In this document: positions 33,390 to 45,932 of the stretch, piece by piece
Position numbering within the stretch: position 1 is the first letter of the stretch
Layout of the letters: the number at the start of each line of letters is the position of its first letter
DNA from: Strigamia acuminata
Lineage: Eukaryota; Arthropoda; Chilopoda; Geophilomorpha; Linotaeniidae
NCBI GenBank assembly: GCA_949358305.1
Contig: OX442322.1
Coordinates: 5,518,001 to 5,582,000 of the forward strand
DNA length: 64,000 nt
Reading direction: 5' to 3'
Made by a program: the position numbers and the translations under genes
Notes under the pieces: model-generated
Database searches by the model: none
What the model saw: the letters and a program-made list of their open reading frames with translations, nothing else
What the model was told of the DNA's origin: nothing

Positions 33390-34020
33390 GGACCGTATCA
33401 GAGGTTGGTAGGACGATGAAGGGATGGGTTATTACGCCACCCTCCCATATGACATTTGTAGTTATTACCCCTACTGGTCGTACTTCTCCAACGGCGGTTT
33501 TTATGGCCACATTTTCGCTTATTCCCCGTAGTTTGTTGCGTTGTTTTTTGTCTAGAGACTCGTATAGGTCCGAAGAGATGAAGGATCGGTCGGCTCCCGA
33601 ATCCAACAAACCGATGAATTTTTTCTCATTAAAGTTGATCGTTAGCATCGCGAGTGAATCCTTCCTCTTCTTAGCCAAATTACAATGTAAGATGCGTTTC
33701 TTTCGAGGTGGGGCCTCCTCGTAGACGTGAGGCAATTGTTTAAATATTTCGGCTATTCTTTCGCCGTCCTCTGCGTTAGTGGTTGGGCCACTATATTCGC
33801 GTTTTTCTGTTGTGAAGTAAGCCGTGGTGAAATAAGCAACCTTTTTTTGTAATTCTTTAATTTGTTTTTCTAACCAATTGGTGTTTTTCCATTTGGCCTT
33901 TAGTTCGTCTTCCGATTCTGTGTCGCTGGTTTTTTTATTTTTTAGTTCGAGTTTTAATTTGATTACTTCTTCCGTAATTACTTCGTTAATTGCCTGGTTA
34001 ATTGTCTTGTTCGTGGTCAT
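33390..34020 (-). pseudogene. GypG pol N-terminus with aspartic protease
   Basis: A minus-strand frame starting MTTNKTINQAINEV. It has a Lys/Glu-rich, coiled-coil-like stretch and then the retropepsin motif GLLDSGADRSFIS near 33590, followed by AIKTAVGEVRPVGVITT and HPFIVLP. This is the start of a gypsy-type pol. It is cut at 33390 by the CopD 3' LTR. RT and integrase should continue left of CopD, outside the window. Confidence 0.82.
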
Positions 34021-34116
34021 ATTCGGGGTTTGGTCTTCCGGGCGTGCAGACAGATTTATTATTTTTTCTCTGTCTGCTTTAACCAGTTTTTTGTCAGTTC
34101 CTCGAATTTAGTTGTT

Positions 34117-34957
34117 CACTTTTCTAACAATGCTTCGTTTTTGGCGGCTTCCTTCTCTTCCTTTCTTTTCTTCCGTTTTGGACACTCTCTCTCAGTGTCC
34201 TACCTCGTTACAGTAATTACAAGGTATTGTCGAGGAATTATCTGTTTTTGGGTATGGTTGTCTCGCGAATTCCTTTTTCTCGTAGGGTTTATCGTTTTTC
34301 GGGTTGTGGTGCTCCGTTTTATTCGCAGTTTTCATTCGGGGTCGGTAGCTTGGGGCAATTTCTTTCCCCATGTTGGCGTGGAGAATCTCTTCTTCTTGTT
34401 GGCTATTGCTGGTGTCCCCTCCTGAGTTTTGCTCGGAGTTATTTTCTTCACTTTCCCTCCCTTCTTCGAGATTAGTGGTGTCGGATTTCGTACTGGCTCG
34501 GTATGCTTTTGGAGCCGGTATTGGGTTCGAGGTGGCTTTATCGTTCGCCTTTTTCGGTGGTGCGGCCTCGATCTCCCCGTTCAGGAAACTACACGATCGG
34601 ATTAATCTCCCTGCGTCATGATTTTTTGCGTGAATCCGCTGTATGCGGAGCTGCGTTTGTGTTCTTTGTTCGGGCGTCAGGGCTTCCGTATAACAATCGT
34701 CCACTTCTTCGTGATATTCATTTACGAATTTTAACAGTTGTTCGAAACTATCCGCTGTCGGCGCGTTCATATCTCTCAGTACTTTCTTCGAGGTGTCGTT
34801 CAACACTTTTTCGAAAATCACGTTTTGCGCATATTCGTCGAGTGGCATATCCAACTCGTTGAACAAACTTTTCGCTTGTCGGAAATAGGCTCGTAATTCT
34901 TCTCCTGCGGCTTGTAGCATGAGACTAACTCTCTGCCTGATTTCTTTTTGAGTCTCA
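34117..34957 (-). pseudogene. GypG gag, capsid C-terminus and nucleocapsid
   Basis: Resumes on the far side of CopA-2 as ETQKEIRQRVSLMLQ. It continues through a capsid-like helical region (AYFRQAKSLFNELD...FEQLLKFVNEYHEEVDD) and a polar linker to a zinc knuckle CNYCNEVGH near 34215. A 2-base deletion right after that His shifts frame before the last Cys (TGTCC near 34190). The basic tail follows to about 34117. The apparent ORF start at 35094 lies in the CopA-2 LTR and is not part of gag. Confidence 0.78.
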
Positions 34958-35461
34958 CCGGTAAATAACCGGTTGGAAGCGTGCGAATAAACGCGAATTG
35001 GAGTCGTGCAACGTGCACGAACGTTCGCGAAACGTATCGTCTCGATACGCATGAGGCGCGCGGCTAATGGCCGCTTATAATCGCCTAAAAGCACTGAATG
35101 TGCTTAAGAACAATGAACGAAATGTAAAACTAAATAAACAATTTAATAAAACATAATACATTACAAATTAGAGTCCTAAAACAGTTGAAAATCAGGTGAG
35201 CTACACACGCCCGTGTATAGCGCCATGTTGGATGCAGGAATTAATACAGAGTGGCACCTGGTGCCGGTAAATGACATCAACATAGGATAAATCATTAACA
35301 GAAAGAACGAATCATTTGATAATACGATGGCCATACGGAATTACGGATGGCACAGCATAGAATAAACACAATTACATTAAATGATCAAATAATACGGAAT
35401 ACTGTGTGAAGCACGGAACAACATATATATACATTGATAAAATATGGTCTTTAGACCTACA
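34958..35461 (-). repeat. CopA-2 3' LTR, truncated
   Basis: 504 of 526 bases; it ends at CCGGTAAATAACC where the 5' copy continues for 22 more bases to CTGCTACA. The PPT GAAGAGGGGA (35464-35473, minus) lies beside its start. Confidence 0.9.
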
Positions 35462-35682
35462 AATCCCCTCTTCGATGTATATATGTAGCAGGGGATGAAA
35501 CAAACGGGTACTGGAATTACAGTATGTAATCATTTGGAAAAATAGAAAACAATAAAGTTTTGAATCACCGAGTCGGGTACTATTATTGAAGAACTCTTCT
35601 CTAAGGAAGCCCGAAAATTCCCTCTAATACTCGATGATCCTCGAAGTCGGGTGAAAACAAATCAGGAATGTCACGATAAAGT

Positions 35683-38600
35683 TTATGCTCGGAAGATCTT
35701 CGAAATCAGCGATCGCAAACGTTCTGACGATAACCATTTGGTGAAAATGTCTGCGATGTTGACCTCGCTGGCAACTTTTCGAAGATCAAAGACTCCTGTC
35801 GTGAACCACTTCCTGAGCCAATGATACTTCACGCGAATGTGTTTTGTTTTCGCGTTCTTGATGTCATTAGACGTGAACTGGATAGAGGCCAGGGCGTCGG
35901 AATACACGATGGGTCGAGATAAACGATTGAGAGTCGGGAATTCGGTGTACACGTTGTCGAGCCAGAAAAGCTCCTTCACGCACTCAACCAGGGCGATGAA
36001 TTCGGCTTCCATGGTTGAGCACGCTACGGTCGACTGTTTATGACAGGACCAGCCGATAGGAACATTTCCAACGTATACGATGTATCCTCCGAAACTCAAA
36101 GATGTTTCCGCATCGCTTGCCCATGACGCGTCGGTGAATGCTAACAGTTGACTTGAAGAGCAACCAGATAATTCAATGCAAAGATCTGCGGTATTCGCAA
36201 CGTACTGCAAAACCTGCATTAATGCGCGGATATGGGTTCTGTTGTAGCATGTGTTAAACTGTGCTAATGCGATAACGGAGTATAAGATGTCGGGACGAGT
36301 TCTCGATGCCAAAAACAATAACGAACCGATTAGGGATCGGTATGGAAAATCTTCCAAGTTCTCGGTCGATCCTCTGACGAGTGTCGTTCCCGGGGTTACT
36401 GGCACCTTAACGAGGTTATTCGTTGACGTCCCGAACTTCTTAACAATCTTGGCGATATAAGCACGCTGGGTGATGAACGTGCGGTCCGGCGTCACGAATG
36501 AATTCGACGCCCAAGAGCTTGGTGATGGGGCCGAGATTTACGATGTCGAATTTCGAGCTGATGAGTTGAATCAGTTGCTTGAAGACATTATCCGATGCGT
36601 AGAATAAAACAATATCATCCACGTAAACCAGCATAACAGCTGTGTTGCCGAATACGTAGACGCAATTACACGCTGCCATCTTTCGAAATCCGAGAGCCCG
36701 AAGTGTTTCGTCGAGTTTTTCGAACCATTGCCTTCCGGACTGGTGAAAACCGTACAATGACTTGATGAGTAGCCACACGTTGTTGGGGTCGGAACATGTG
36801 GCACCTGCGGGGATTCGCATGTAGACTTTGTGTTTCAATTCCCCATACAGGTACGCACACTTCACGTCGAGGTGGGCGTCCTTCCAGCCTTTCAACACAA
36901 CCAGAAGACAGAAGAATAGACGAATCAATATGAAATTTACTACCGGACTAAATACCTCGTTGAAATCGACACCGAGGGTTTGACGAAAGCCTTGCGCTAC
37001 TAAGCGTGCTCGATATCGTGTGACGGTTCCGGCTGCGTCGGTCTTGAGTTTGAAAATCCACTTACAGCCGAGTATAGTCGTGTTCGGTGGTCGGGGAACT
37101 TCGGTGTAAATCTCTCTTTCCTTAAAAGTGTCCAATTCTTCTTGAATGGCTTCATGCCATTTTGGCGCGTCGTTGAATCTGGGAATTTCAGCGAAGGAAG
37201 CCGGCTCTGTTCGGCATAAATGAGCCGCATGACGAACGCCTGGAAGAACTGGCAATTTATGTTCGAGATTTCCAAAGAAGAAAAGTTCTGGTTCGTAATC
37301 GATGTTATTCAACATGCAGTAATCCTCAACGTCTTTGTAGGATCTCAGTCGAATCTTCGGAGTTGGAAAGTAGTAGACATCGATTAAAATGGATCCCGGT
37401 TTTTGGTCTTTTCTGAGATGTTCCTCACGTATTCATTCTCTGCATTCTCCTTCTCCACCAACAAACGGCTACATATGAGTTGTGTGACGAGCCGAAGCTG
37501 CGGCGACTTCAGTCCCTAACACTGGGGCCGGTGACATGGGAGCTTGATCGAACACTTGCAGAGTATGTGTCGTAGGATCATCAGCGCACTGTTGACGGCG
37601 CGTTGTAATAAACCTTAATGGATCACGGGAAGGTGAGCCCTGAGGAGATGGCGGTGCAGAATGATGAGGCGTCATAGAGGGTGATTGGTGTGACGATAAT
37701 TCTGCTGGCACGCCAGGGATTTCCGATGTTTCGGGATAAACCGATAAATCATCCATTTCTCGGATGTCGTTGTCTGTATCACCTTCTTCTTGGAACAACA
37801 TATGATGTGATTGTCGAGTTGCGGAACCGGGTGGAAATGTTGCACATAATTCGAGCAATTGTCGTTCCGGGGTTGTTGGAGGTGGTATAAAGATGTGCGG
37901 GAAAACAGGAGGCGTGTGCATCGAAATGGACGTTGATGCGTGATGACTATTTCCGTCGGAATCATTTGCTGAGTGTTCCGATGCCTCTGAGTCGGATCCC
38001 TTCGGCCATTGGTAATATTGGAGATCATCACTGAATGAGACAGATTGTTGCCCGGGGCTGGTAAACGATTCCTGAGGTCGTTGTGTCAAAATTTTAATTG
38101 ATTTCCGATACGACTGACGTTCGTCGACTTTGACATGAATGGATTCGTAAACTTTATTATCTGCCGGGTTCCAAATCCTGTATCCACGGGTCCCTGTGGC
38201 GTAGCCGACTAAATACCCCTCCCAGGCCCGCGGATCCAGCTTCTTGCGGCCTGGTGCAGTAAAATGCACCCAGCATTTCGATCCTAGTTTGCGTAGGTGT
38301 CGTAACGACAATGCTCTCTGCCGCCAAAGTATGTAGGGAACCTGGTTGTTTAGGCGAGAATGGGGGCTTCGATTTTTGATATAAGCAAACGTAACCGCTA
38401 ATTCGGCCCAGAGCGCACCCGGAAGTTTAGTTTCGGAGATAATTGCACGGACATTGTCAATCATTGTCCGATTTATGCGCTCGGCCGTGCCGTTTATCTA
38501 CGGTGATGACGGGTTGGTTCGTTGTCCTTGAATGCCTTTATCTTGGAGATAGCGGAGAAACTCATTCGACATAAACTCGCCGCCTTGGTCGGTACGAATC

Positions 38601-40682
38601 GCTTTCACACGAGTGTCTTGTATCCTCTCAACTCGAGCAACAAAGTCTTTAAAAGTTGGGAAAACCTGCGATTTTTGAGCGAGTGGAACAATCCAGCAAT
38701 GTCGCGTCGCGTCGTCAATGATGGTGAGGACGAAACGTGCTCCTCCAAACGATGGGATAGGGGCTGGCCCCCAAATATCCATGTGGAGAAGGTCCAAAGG
38801 CTTCGTTGTGCAAGGGTTTGGATCGGGCTTGTGAGATGCCCTCGTCGACTTTGCTATCCGGCAGTCATTACAGGCCAATTCACGGCTCACTTCTGCCGGT
38901 TCCATACCAAAAACTTGATCATTGGCAGCCAATAACTTCATCGCGTTCGTGTGCAAATGGCCCAGGCGGCTGTGCCAAAGACCAGTGGCATCTTTGACGG
39001 ATGCGGGGTTAGCGATGGACTTTTGTTGGATAGGAGGATTGGTGCCAAGAGGTGGGAAGGAATTGGAATTGGTGATGGTGGCTGGAATGGCATGTAAGGC
39101 ATCTGCATAGGAAGGGGTAGTGGTCAAATTGTTGTGGATTTGCGTAGGGATAGGAGGAGGAATCGGATTGATCGGGATAGGTGTTTGTTGGTTTGGAATC
39201 TGCTTCACAGTCTCAACAATCGGCATCTCTATCCGAAATTCCGAAATTTCTCGCTGCTGCCCTTTTCCCTTTTTCGGTTTCGGTATCTTGACGAAGTCTT
39301 CCTCGGTAGTTACATAAGTTTGTACCGGTGGGGTCGTCGGTTGTACCGTCGGAGAAACCGTTGTGGTAAATATCGGCGTAGAGCACAAACCGTCCACGTA
39401 GTATAAACCGCCTCTTTCTTTGGCACGAATCAGCGGGCTACGAATGTCTGATTGATAAACATGAATTTCACTGTTAAAGATGTGGATATGGTGTCGAGCC
39501 TTATCTATCTTCGAAACCGAAATCAAGTTCGCCTCGAAGTTCGGTGCGTAGAGAACATTTGTCAAATTAACAGTGCATTGAGTCTTATCAATGGCCAAAA
39601 GTAGGCGTACTGTTCCTTTCCCAGTGACTTGAGATTTGCCCTGCCCTAACTCGATGTCGAATGGAACGACGTCGGTGAAATCGGTGAACCAGGCGCGGAC
39701 ATGAGATACGTGGTCTGTTGCGCCGCAATCCAGTATCCATTCGTTGGATTGCATGAAGTGGACGATCGGAGAATGAACGACCTGCGGAGCGTTGACGAAA
39801 AATGTCCCCTCTCGGTGAGGAAGAGAATTTTCACGGGGTTGCATATTGTTGATCTTTGCGGCAGCGTTTTTGTTACGCCTGCGACTCTTGCTGCGAGAAT
39901 TACGTTGCAGCGTGATCGTGGGTTGATTCTGATTTTGTCGAGGTGGACGTGGACAACTATTCGCATAATGCCCGAATTGGTCACAATTAAAGCACTTCAC
40001 GGTTGATAAATCCCGTGGACCAGATTTATTACGTGGTCGAAACTGTCCTTTTGAAGCATGTGCTGACGATTGAGATGTTCCGAGCAGCCCTATTGATTTG
40101 AGGCGCATGTGTTCGGATATCAGTTGCTCAGCGACATCCTTCGGCATGAACTTTGGGTCTGGCCAATGGTAGATCGCAAAGGTAGCCTGCGCGTATTCAT
40201 GCGGCAAACACTTTAAGTATTGATAAGCGTGGTGGATTGGGCTAATAATTTCATTAACGTCCCTTAATTGTCGCACGTAATTGTCCACGCGGGCAATAAA
40301 GTCCGGCATGTCCTCATTAGGTTGAAGTTGGAGGTTTAGAAACTCCCAGCGCATCGCCGCCTGACGGGCTCTAGAACTGGGTGCGTGTATTCTTGCTAGG
40401 GTGTCCCACGCCTCTTTTGGCGTGTTACAGGTCTCGAGAACTGTACGCTTCCCGGGGCTCACATGAATGTAAATGTGTCCTAATGCCTTTTCCTTCTTTA
40501 TCATGTAATGGTCGAGTTCTTTGGCCGTCAGAGTTGCAATGTGTTCCGCTTCTTTGTCCTCCGTAACGTGTCGCCAGAGGCCTTCTGATTTCAGCAGGAA
40601 CTGCATTGCCATTTGCCAGTCCTCATAATTTCCGGTGCCAAGGACCGGAATCAAAGCGCTTGTAGCTGCTGCTTTCTGCATC
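35683..40682 (-). pseudogene. CopA-2 gag-pol polyprotein
   Basis: The start MQKAAATSALIPVLG at 40680-40682 matches CopA-1; the Met at 40717 is less likely. Gag; zinc knuckle CFNCDQFGHYANSC near 39990; protease ILDCGATDH near 39730; integrase WHSRLGHLH, CNDCRIAKS, HMDIWGP and IRTDQGGEF. Breaks: TAG at 38498-38500 in the integrase core (CAG in CopA-3); TAG at 37469-37471 and TGA at 37433-37435 (Trp codons in relatives); an extra C near 36483 that shifts frame between LLGVEFIRDAG and RTFITQRAY. RT has YVDDIVLFY near 36620. RNase H runs to the stop at 35683-35685 with ADIFTKWLSSERL. This is the most complete CopA-family polyprotein here. Confidence 0.92.
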
Positions 40683-41511
40683 TCGAAGGCAAAAGCGATA
40701 CACGGCGTGAAGAACACAAAGGCTCAGAGAGTGGCACTGCTTAATGGCACTAAATCGGAGCACAAGATCGTTGCACTTCACTAGCACTTGTTGTTCGAGG
40801 CGGAAAGACCAGAGTTGGGAGGCAATGCTGACGTCCTTTACGACCACCTAGGGTCAGGTGGCGCAGGGCTCAGCCTTGCCACGGAATACAATGACGCGGT
40901 GCTCGGAATCGAGCGTAGGGCGACAAGGATTCTAAATGACCCACCAAAATCCCCTCTTAATATTAACAAAGGTAATTGCGAAAGTAGGAGAAATAGATGA
41001 ATCAACTGCGGTTGCAGTCCTCGTGCAAATGAAGGCACGGCGCGGTTTTTCTCGAAAAAACCGGAGAAAAAGCGCAATTTGGATTCGAAAATCCAAATTC
41101 TTCTCATAAAATGAGGCTCTTCGCAAGAAAAGTGCAAAATCGTCGTAAATAAATCAAGATCGGCGATACTGTGCATACACCGGGGTATGACACAGCGAGA
41201 ATCGTCTCGTTTCTCGGTGAAAATAATTATTTCGACGTTGTCGAATCGCAAATCGTCGAAAAACTGAAAATAAAAAGAAAATTCGACACGAAATTCGCAA
41301 ACCCGCGGAATTTCGACCGAAATTAAGCGTAGAATCGAATGAGAAGCAGCACGGGCTTCTACGGAACGTCGATAGGACGTCGGCGACGTTCTCGAGACAA
41401 AAATCGGGTCAAAATGGCGGCCGAAAACCTGAAAATATAAATTTCCGTGCAAAATCGCGATTTTCGCAAAAAATGCGCCGAAAATTGGTTGAAAAATTAG
41501 CAAACAACCAT
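40683..41511 (-). other. CopA-2 leader, non-coding
   Basis: About 830 bases between PBS and gag start. It has a reversed AAAATGGCGGC box (41411-41421, plus-strand reading) and two TTATATTTTCAG/TTATTTTCAG acceptor-like motifs like those of CopA-1. No gene. Confidence 0.6.
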
Positions 41512-41523
41512 CCTTTACTACCA
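41512..41523 (-). other. CopA-2 primer-binding site, mutated
   Basis: TGGTAGTAAAGG on the minus strand, two changes from the TGGTAGCAGAGG of relatives; originally an initiator tRNA-Met 3'-end site. Confidence 0.78.
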
Positions 41524-41524
41524 A

Positions 41525-42050
41525 TGTAGCAGAGGAGTGCGCGAATCCGGTAAATAACCGGTTGGAAGCGTGCGAATAAACGCGAATTGGAGTCGTGCAA
41601 CGTGCACGAACGTTCGCGAAACGTATCGTCTCGATACGCATGAGGCGCGCGGCTAATGGCCGCTTATAATTGCCTAAAAGCACTGAATGTGCTTAAGAAC
41701 AATGAACGAAATGTAAAACTAAATAAACAATTTAATAAAACATAATACATTACAAATTAGAGTCCTAAAACAGTTGAAAATCAGGTGAGCTACACACGCC
41801 CGTGTATAGCGCCATGTTGGATGCAGGAATTAATACAGAGTGGCACCTGGTGCCGGTAAATGACATCAACATAGGATAAATCATTAACAGAAAGAACGAA
41901 TCATTTGATAATACGATGGCCATACAGAATTACGAATGGCACAGCATAGAATGAACACAATTACATTAAATGATCAAATAATACGGAATACTGTGTGAAG
42001 CACGAAACAACATATATATACATTGATAAAATATGGTCTTTAGACCTACA
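41525..42050 (-). repeat. CopA-2 5' LTR
   Basis: 526 bases, TGTAGG...GCTACA on the minus strand. The start keeps the GGTC-TAAA-GACC inverted repeat, though TGTT became TGTA. Confidence 0.92.
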
Positions 42051-43152
42051 AATCTAGCTTCCATTATGGGGTCGGCTTGATACTGGTTTCCGTAATTCAG
42101 GAATGTGGCTCCTTTTTGCGGCGCAAATCGGTGGAAATTATCGTTAGTCGAGTTCGGGTCAGTCAAGGTCGGCGTTGTCGAGTTTAGCTGGGATTCGGTC
42201 AGTTGTGTTCCGGGGGGGAAAATTCCGTTTATGGCTGTTCTATTTAGGACCCCGTTCTTTTGTCCAATTAGGATCGTCGACTTTCGTCCGCCGTAAAGTT
42301 GTGATTTTTGCCTTGCGGCCTCTTTGTCGGCTTCGTTGGCATTTTGTATTCTGATTTTTTTGCCTCGTTCGCGGCGTCGACGTTGGCTTGTACCGTCTTA
42401 ATATCCTCGAGGCTTGGCATTGCCAACCTGTTCCGTCCTTGCTGGTTTCTTAGATGGTTTCGATGATTTATCAATCTAATCATCTCTGCGTTAGGATCCT
42501 TTGGCGTTTGAATGGTGTGGCCAGCCTTTGCTGCGAAGGATTGTGAGATCGCCCACAACTGCTGACCTTTATTATTTCGGCGGTCTTGCTGGAAGGCTTC
42601 CAGAAATTCGTTCTAAACTTCGACTGGTTCGTCTACTATGTTATCCCATCCTTGAACGTTGATCCCTTTCGAGCTGAGGGAATCGGCCTCGCTTTCATCG
42701 TCGGCGTCAGATGTTCGGGTGGAATCGTAGGAGTCTGTCAATTGGTTATTTGTTTTTTGGCGTTTTATGCTTCTTCGACCCCTTCTAAGGGCTCGTTTCT
42801 CTGCCCGTTCTTTGGCAAGGCGAATAATCATGTTCATCTGTACCAGCGGGTCCCCTTCTTCATCGTAAGAGATTCCCTCCAGTCGAGCGAGTTCGTACGC
42901 TTCCTTACAGCTATCGATCTGAGATTTTTTTGAATTATAACCGTGTGTGATTGTGACACGATTACTCCGGCTATTATCGCGATTGTCGAATAGGTTATAC
43001 CCGTTCTGACTTTGTCCGGATTCTTCCTCCTTTTCCTCTTCTTCTACTTCTTCGATTCGCTGATTTATCGGCGTTTTATCGGCTGGAGTTTTGTTAGCGG
43101 GTGTCTTGCTAGCTTGCGTCTTACTTATCGGCACTTTTTCGGGTGGTTTTTT
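42051..43152 (-). pseudogene. GypG gag, N-terminal part
   Basis: A minus-strand frame with Lys/Thr/Pro repeats (KTPANKTPADKTP), an acidic stretch, a basic helix (RALRRGRRSIKRQK), an in-frame TAG at 42613-42615, and LWAISQSFAAKAGH to about 42365. A 1-base indel in an A7 run (42356-42362) shifts frame, after which it reads on to RFAPQKGATFLNYGNQYQADP and joins 34957 across CopA-2. The 5' end is missing: the frame is open up to 43152, where CopA-3 starts abruptly, with no LTR. I recognise it as gag only by its continuity with the capsid, knuckle and protease downstream. Confidence 0.72.
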
Positions 43153-45468
43153 GGAGTCGGAAAGTAATAAACATCGAATAAAATAGATCCCGGTTTTTGG
43201 TCTTTCCTGAGATGTTCCTCACGTACCCATTCATTGCATTCTCCTTCTCCACCAACAAATCGCCACATGTGAGTCGTGTGACGAGCCGAAGCCGCAGCGA
43301 CTTCAGTCCCTAACACTGGGGCCGGTGACAAGAGAGCTTGATCAAACACTTGCAGAGTATGTGTCGTAGGATCATCAGCGCGCTGTTGACGACGCGTTGT
43401 AATAAACCTTAATGGATCGCGAGAAGGTGAACCCTGAGGAGATGGCGGTGCAGAATGACGAGGCGTCATAGGAAGTGGTTGGTGTGACGATAATTCTGCT
43501 GACACGCCAGGGATTTCCGACGTTTCGGGATAAACCGATAATTCATCCATTTCTCGGATGTCGTTGTCTGTATCACCTTCTTCTTGGAACGACAGATGAT
43601 GTGATTGACGAGTTGCGGAACCGGGTGAAAGTGTTGCACATAATTCGAGCAATTGTCGTTCCGGAGTTGTCGGAGGTGGTATGAAGATGTGCGAAAAAAT
43701 AGGAGGTGTATGCATGGAGATGGACGTTGATGCGTGATGACTATTTGAATCATTTGCTGAGTGATCGGATGCTTCTGAGTCAGATCCCTTCGGCCACTGG
43801 TGATATTGTAGATCATCATTGAATGAGACGGATTGTTGTCCGGGACTGGTGAACGATTCTTCGGGCCGTTGAGTCGAAATTTTGATGAATTTTTGATACG
43901 ATTGACGTTCATCGACCTTGACAAGAATAGATTCATAGACCTTATTGTCCGTTGGGTTCCAAATCCTGTATCCACGGGTCCCTGTGGCGTAGTCGACTAA
44001 ATACCCCTCCCAGGCCCGCGGATCCAGTTTCTTGCGGCCTGGTGTAGTAAAATGCACTCAACACTTCGATCCCAGTCTGCGTAGGTGTCGTAATGACAAT
44101 GCTCTCTGCCGCCAAAGGATGTAGGGAACTTGATTGTTTAAACGAGAATGAGGGCTCCGATTCTTGATATAAGCAAACGTAACTGCTAGCTCGGCCCAGA
44201 GCGCACCCGGAAGTTTGGTTTCCGAAATGATTGAGCGGACATTGTCAATCATTGTCCGATTTATGCGCTCGGCCGTGCCATTCATCTGGGGTGATGACGG
44301 GTTCGTCCGCTGACCTTGGATGCCCTTGTCTTGAAGGTAGCGGAGAAACTCGTTAGACATAAATTTCCCGCCTTGGTCCGTACGAATGGCTTTCACGCGG
44401 GATTCTTGGATTCTCTCCACTCGAGCAACAAAGTCCTTGAAGGTTGCGAAAACCTGTAATTTCTGGGACAATGGAATAATCCAACAATAGCGCGTCGCGT
44501 CGTCGATGATGGTGAGGACGAAACGCGCTCCTCCAAAGGATGGGATAGGGGCTGGCCCCCAAATATCCATGTGGAGAAGGTCCAAAGGCTTCGTTGTGCA
44601 AGGATTTGGATCGGGCTTGTGAGATGCCCTCGTCGACTTTGCTATCCGGCAGTCATTACAGGCCAATTCACGGCTCACTTCTGCCGGTACCATCCCGTAT
44701 ACTTGATCATTAGCAGCTAATAGCTTCATCGCGTTGGTGTTGAGATGTCCTAATCGGCTATGCCACAAACCAGTGGCATCTTTGACAGAAGCCGGATTCG
44801 CGATGACTTTCTTTTGAGATTGTAAATTGCTGCCAAGCGGAAGGAAGGCATTTACGGTTGGAATTGATTGCAATGCATTTGAATATGATGGGAGAGTAGG
44901 CGGGTTGGTGAGGGTGTGTGTGAGTGTAGGAACAGGAGGAAGGATAGAATTGACTGGGATAGGAACTTGTTGGTTAGGAATTGGCTTTGCATTCTCAACA
45001 GGTGGCATCACTATCCGAAAGTCTGTGATCGGTCTTTTCCCCTTTCTCTGTTTTGGGATGTTGATAAAATCCTCTTCGGTCGTTACGAATGTTTGGACCG
45101 GTGGGGTGGTCGGTTTGGTCGCCGCAATATTTATTGGTTGAGCCGGCGTAGAAATCGTCGTCGCAAATGTCGGTGTCGAACACAAACCGTCCACGTAATA
45201 TAAACCGCCTCTCTCTTTTGCACGAATCAGAGGGCTACGAATATCCGACTGGTATACGTGGATTTCACCGTTGAAAATATGCGTGTGATGACGAGTTTTA
45301 TCAATCTTCGAAACCGAAATCAAGTTTGCCTCGAAATTCGGCGCGTAGAGAACATTCGTCAAATTAACGACACATCGGGCTTTATCAATCGCGGTGAGAA
45401 GTCGAACTGTTCCTTTGCCCGTAACTTGGGACTTCCCTTGTCCCAATTCAATGTCGAAAGGGATGACG
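43153..45468 (-). pseudogene. CopA-3 pol fragment (protease end to integrase/linker)
   Basis: A CopA-family piece with both ends missing. From the right it begins in the protease (VIPFDIELGQGKSQVTGKG), then integrase LWHSRLGHLN, CNDCRIAKS, HMDIWGP, IRTDQGGKF (GGEF in CopA-2) and NGTAERINR. A TGA at 44058-44060 replaces a Trp codon. The linker ends at VYYFPTP, where GypG sequence begins at 43152. The right end is CopF at 45469, so the rest of CopA-3 should lie beyond GypX-2 outside the window. Confidence 0.9.
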
Positions 45469-45919
45469 TGTTGGGATTTTGGATCCGTCACATGGTGTGA
45501 TACGTCGCACCTTTCCGAATTAGTGCGGCAATGGCGCGTTTCTGTTTAGCATTGTGTTATGTCTCGAGGTCGAGTGTTGATTGTCTTGCAAATTCAATCA
45601 ACACATGTTTTGCAGTGTTATCCAGACTGTCGTCTGCTTGGGTTTTTAGTTTATCTATTAGTTTGCCCCGGTTTTTATCCAGTGTGAATACTGGAATTGT
45701 ATTCAGTTGATGTTTTGTTTGTAAAGAACAAATCAACCACTGTGTGGATGATTTGTTCTACTGTTAGTTGGTTGGCAGTTAGCCTCTAACCCATGTATCA
45801 CTTGATCACTTACTGTTTGGCATTAAAGATGGCGGCCTCCATGGTTAGATGGCTTTGCAAAAAGTAAAGATGCTGGTTTGCTTCCACACATGCACTCACC
45901 TACGGTTTATAGATTGACA
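45469..45919 (+). repeat. CopF 5' LTR
   Basis: 451 bases, TGTTGGGATTTTGG...AGATTGACA, followed by a PBS. Contains AAGATGGCGGC at 45826-45836. No partner in the window. Confidence 0.85.
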
Positions 45920-45920
45920 T

Positions 45921-45932
45921 TGGTAGCAGAGG
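45921..45932 (+). other. CopF primer-binding site, initiator tRNA-Met 3' end
   Basis: TGGTAGCAGAGG, one base after the LTR. Confidence 0.87.

Larger units (their letters stand above)
34958..42050 (-). mobile_element. CopA-2, copia element in GypG gag
   Basis: A minus-strand relative of CopA-1. The 5' LTR (41525-42050) is complete. The 3' LTR (34958-35461) lacks its last 22 bases, and the flanks carry no duplication, so a small deletion removed the LTR end with some host sequence. The LTRs differ at about five positions over 504 bases by eye. Pol has three nonsense codons and one frameshift. The PBS carries two changes. Confidence 0.92.

Noticed and set aside
34192-35094. Gag starting MLLGDYKRPLAARL
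   Set aside because: The first 45 or so residues are CopA-2 LTR read in frame; the same peptide appears at the other CopA-2 LTR (41683). Gag begins at ETQKE.
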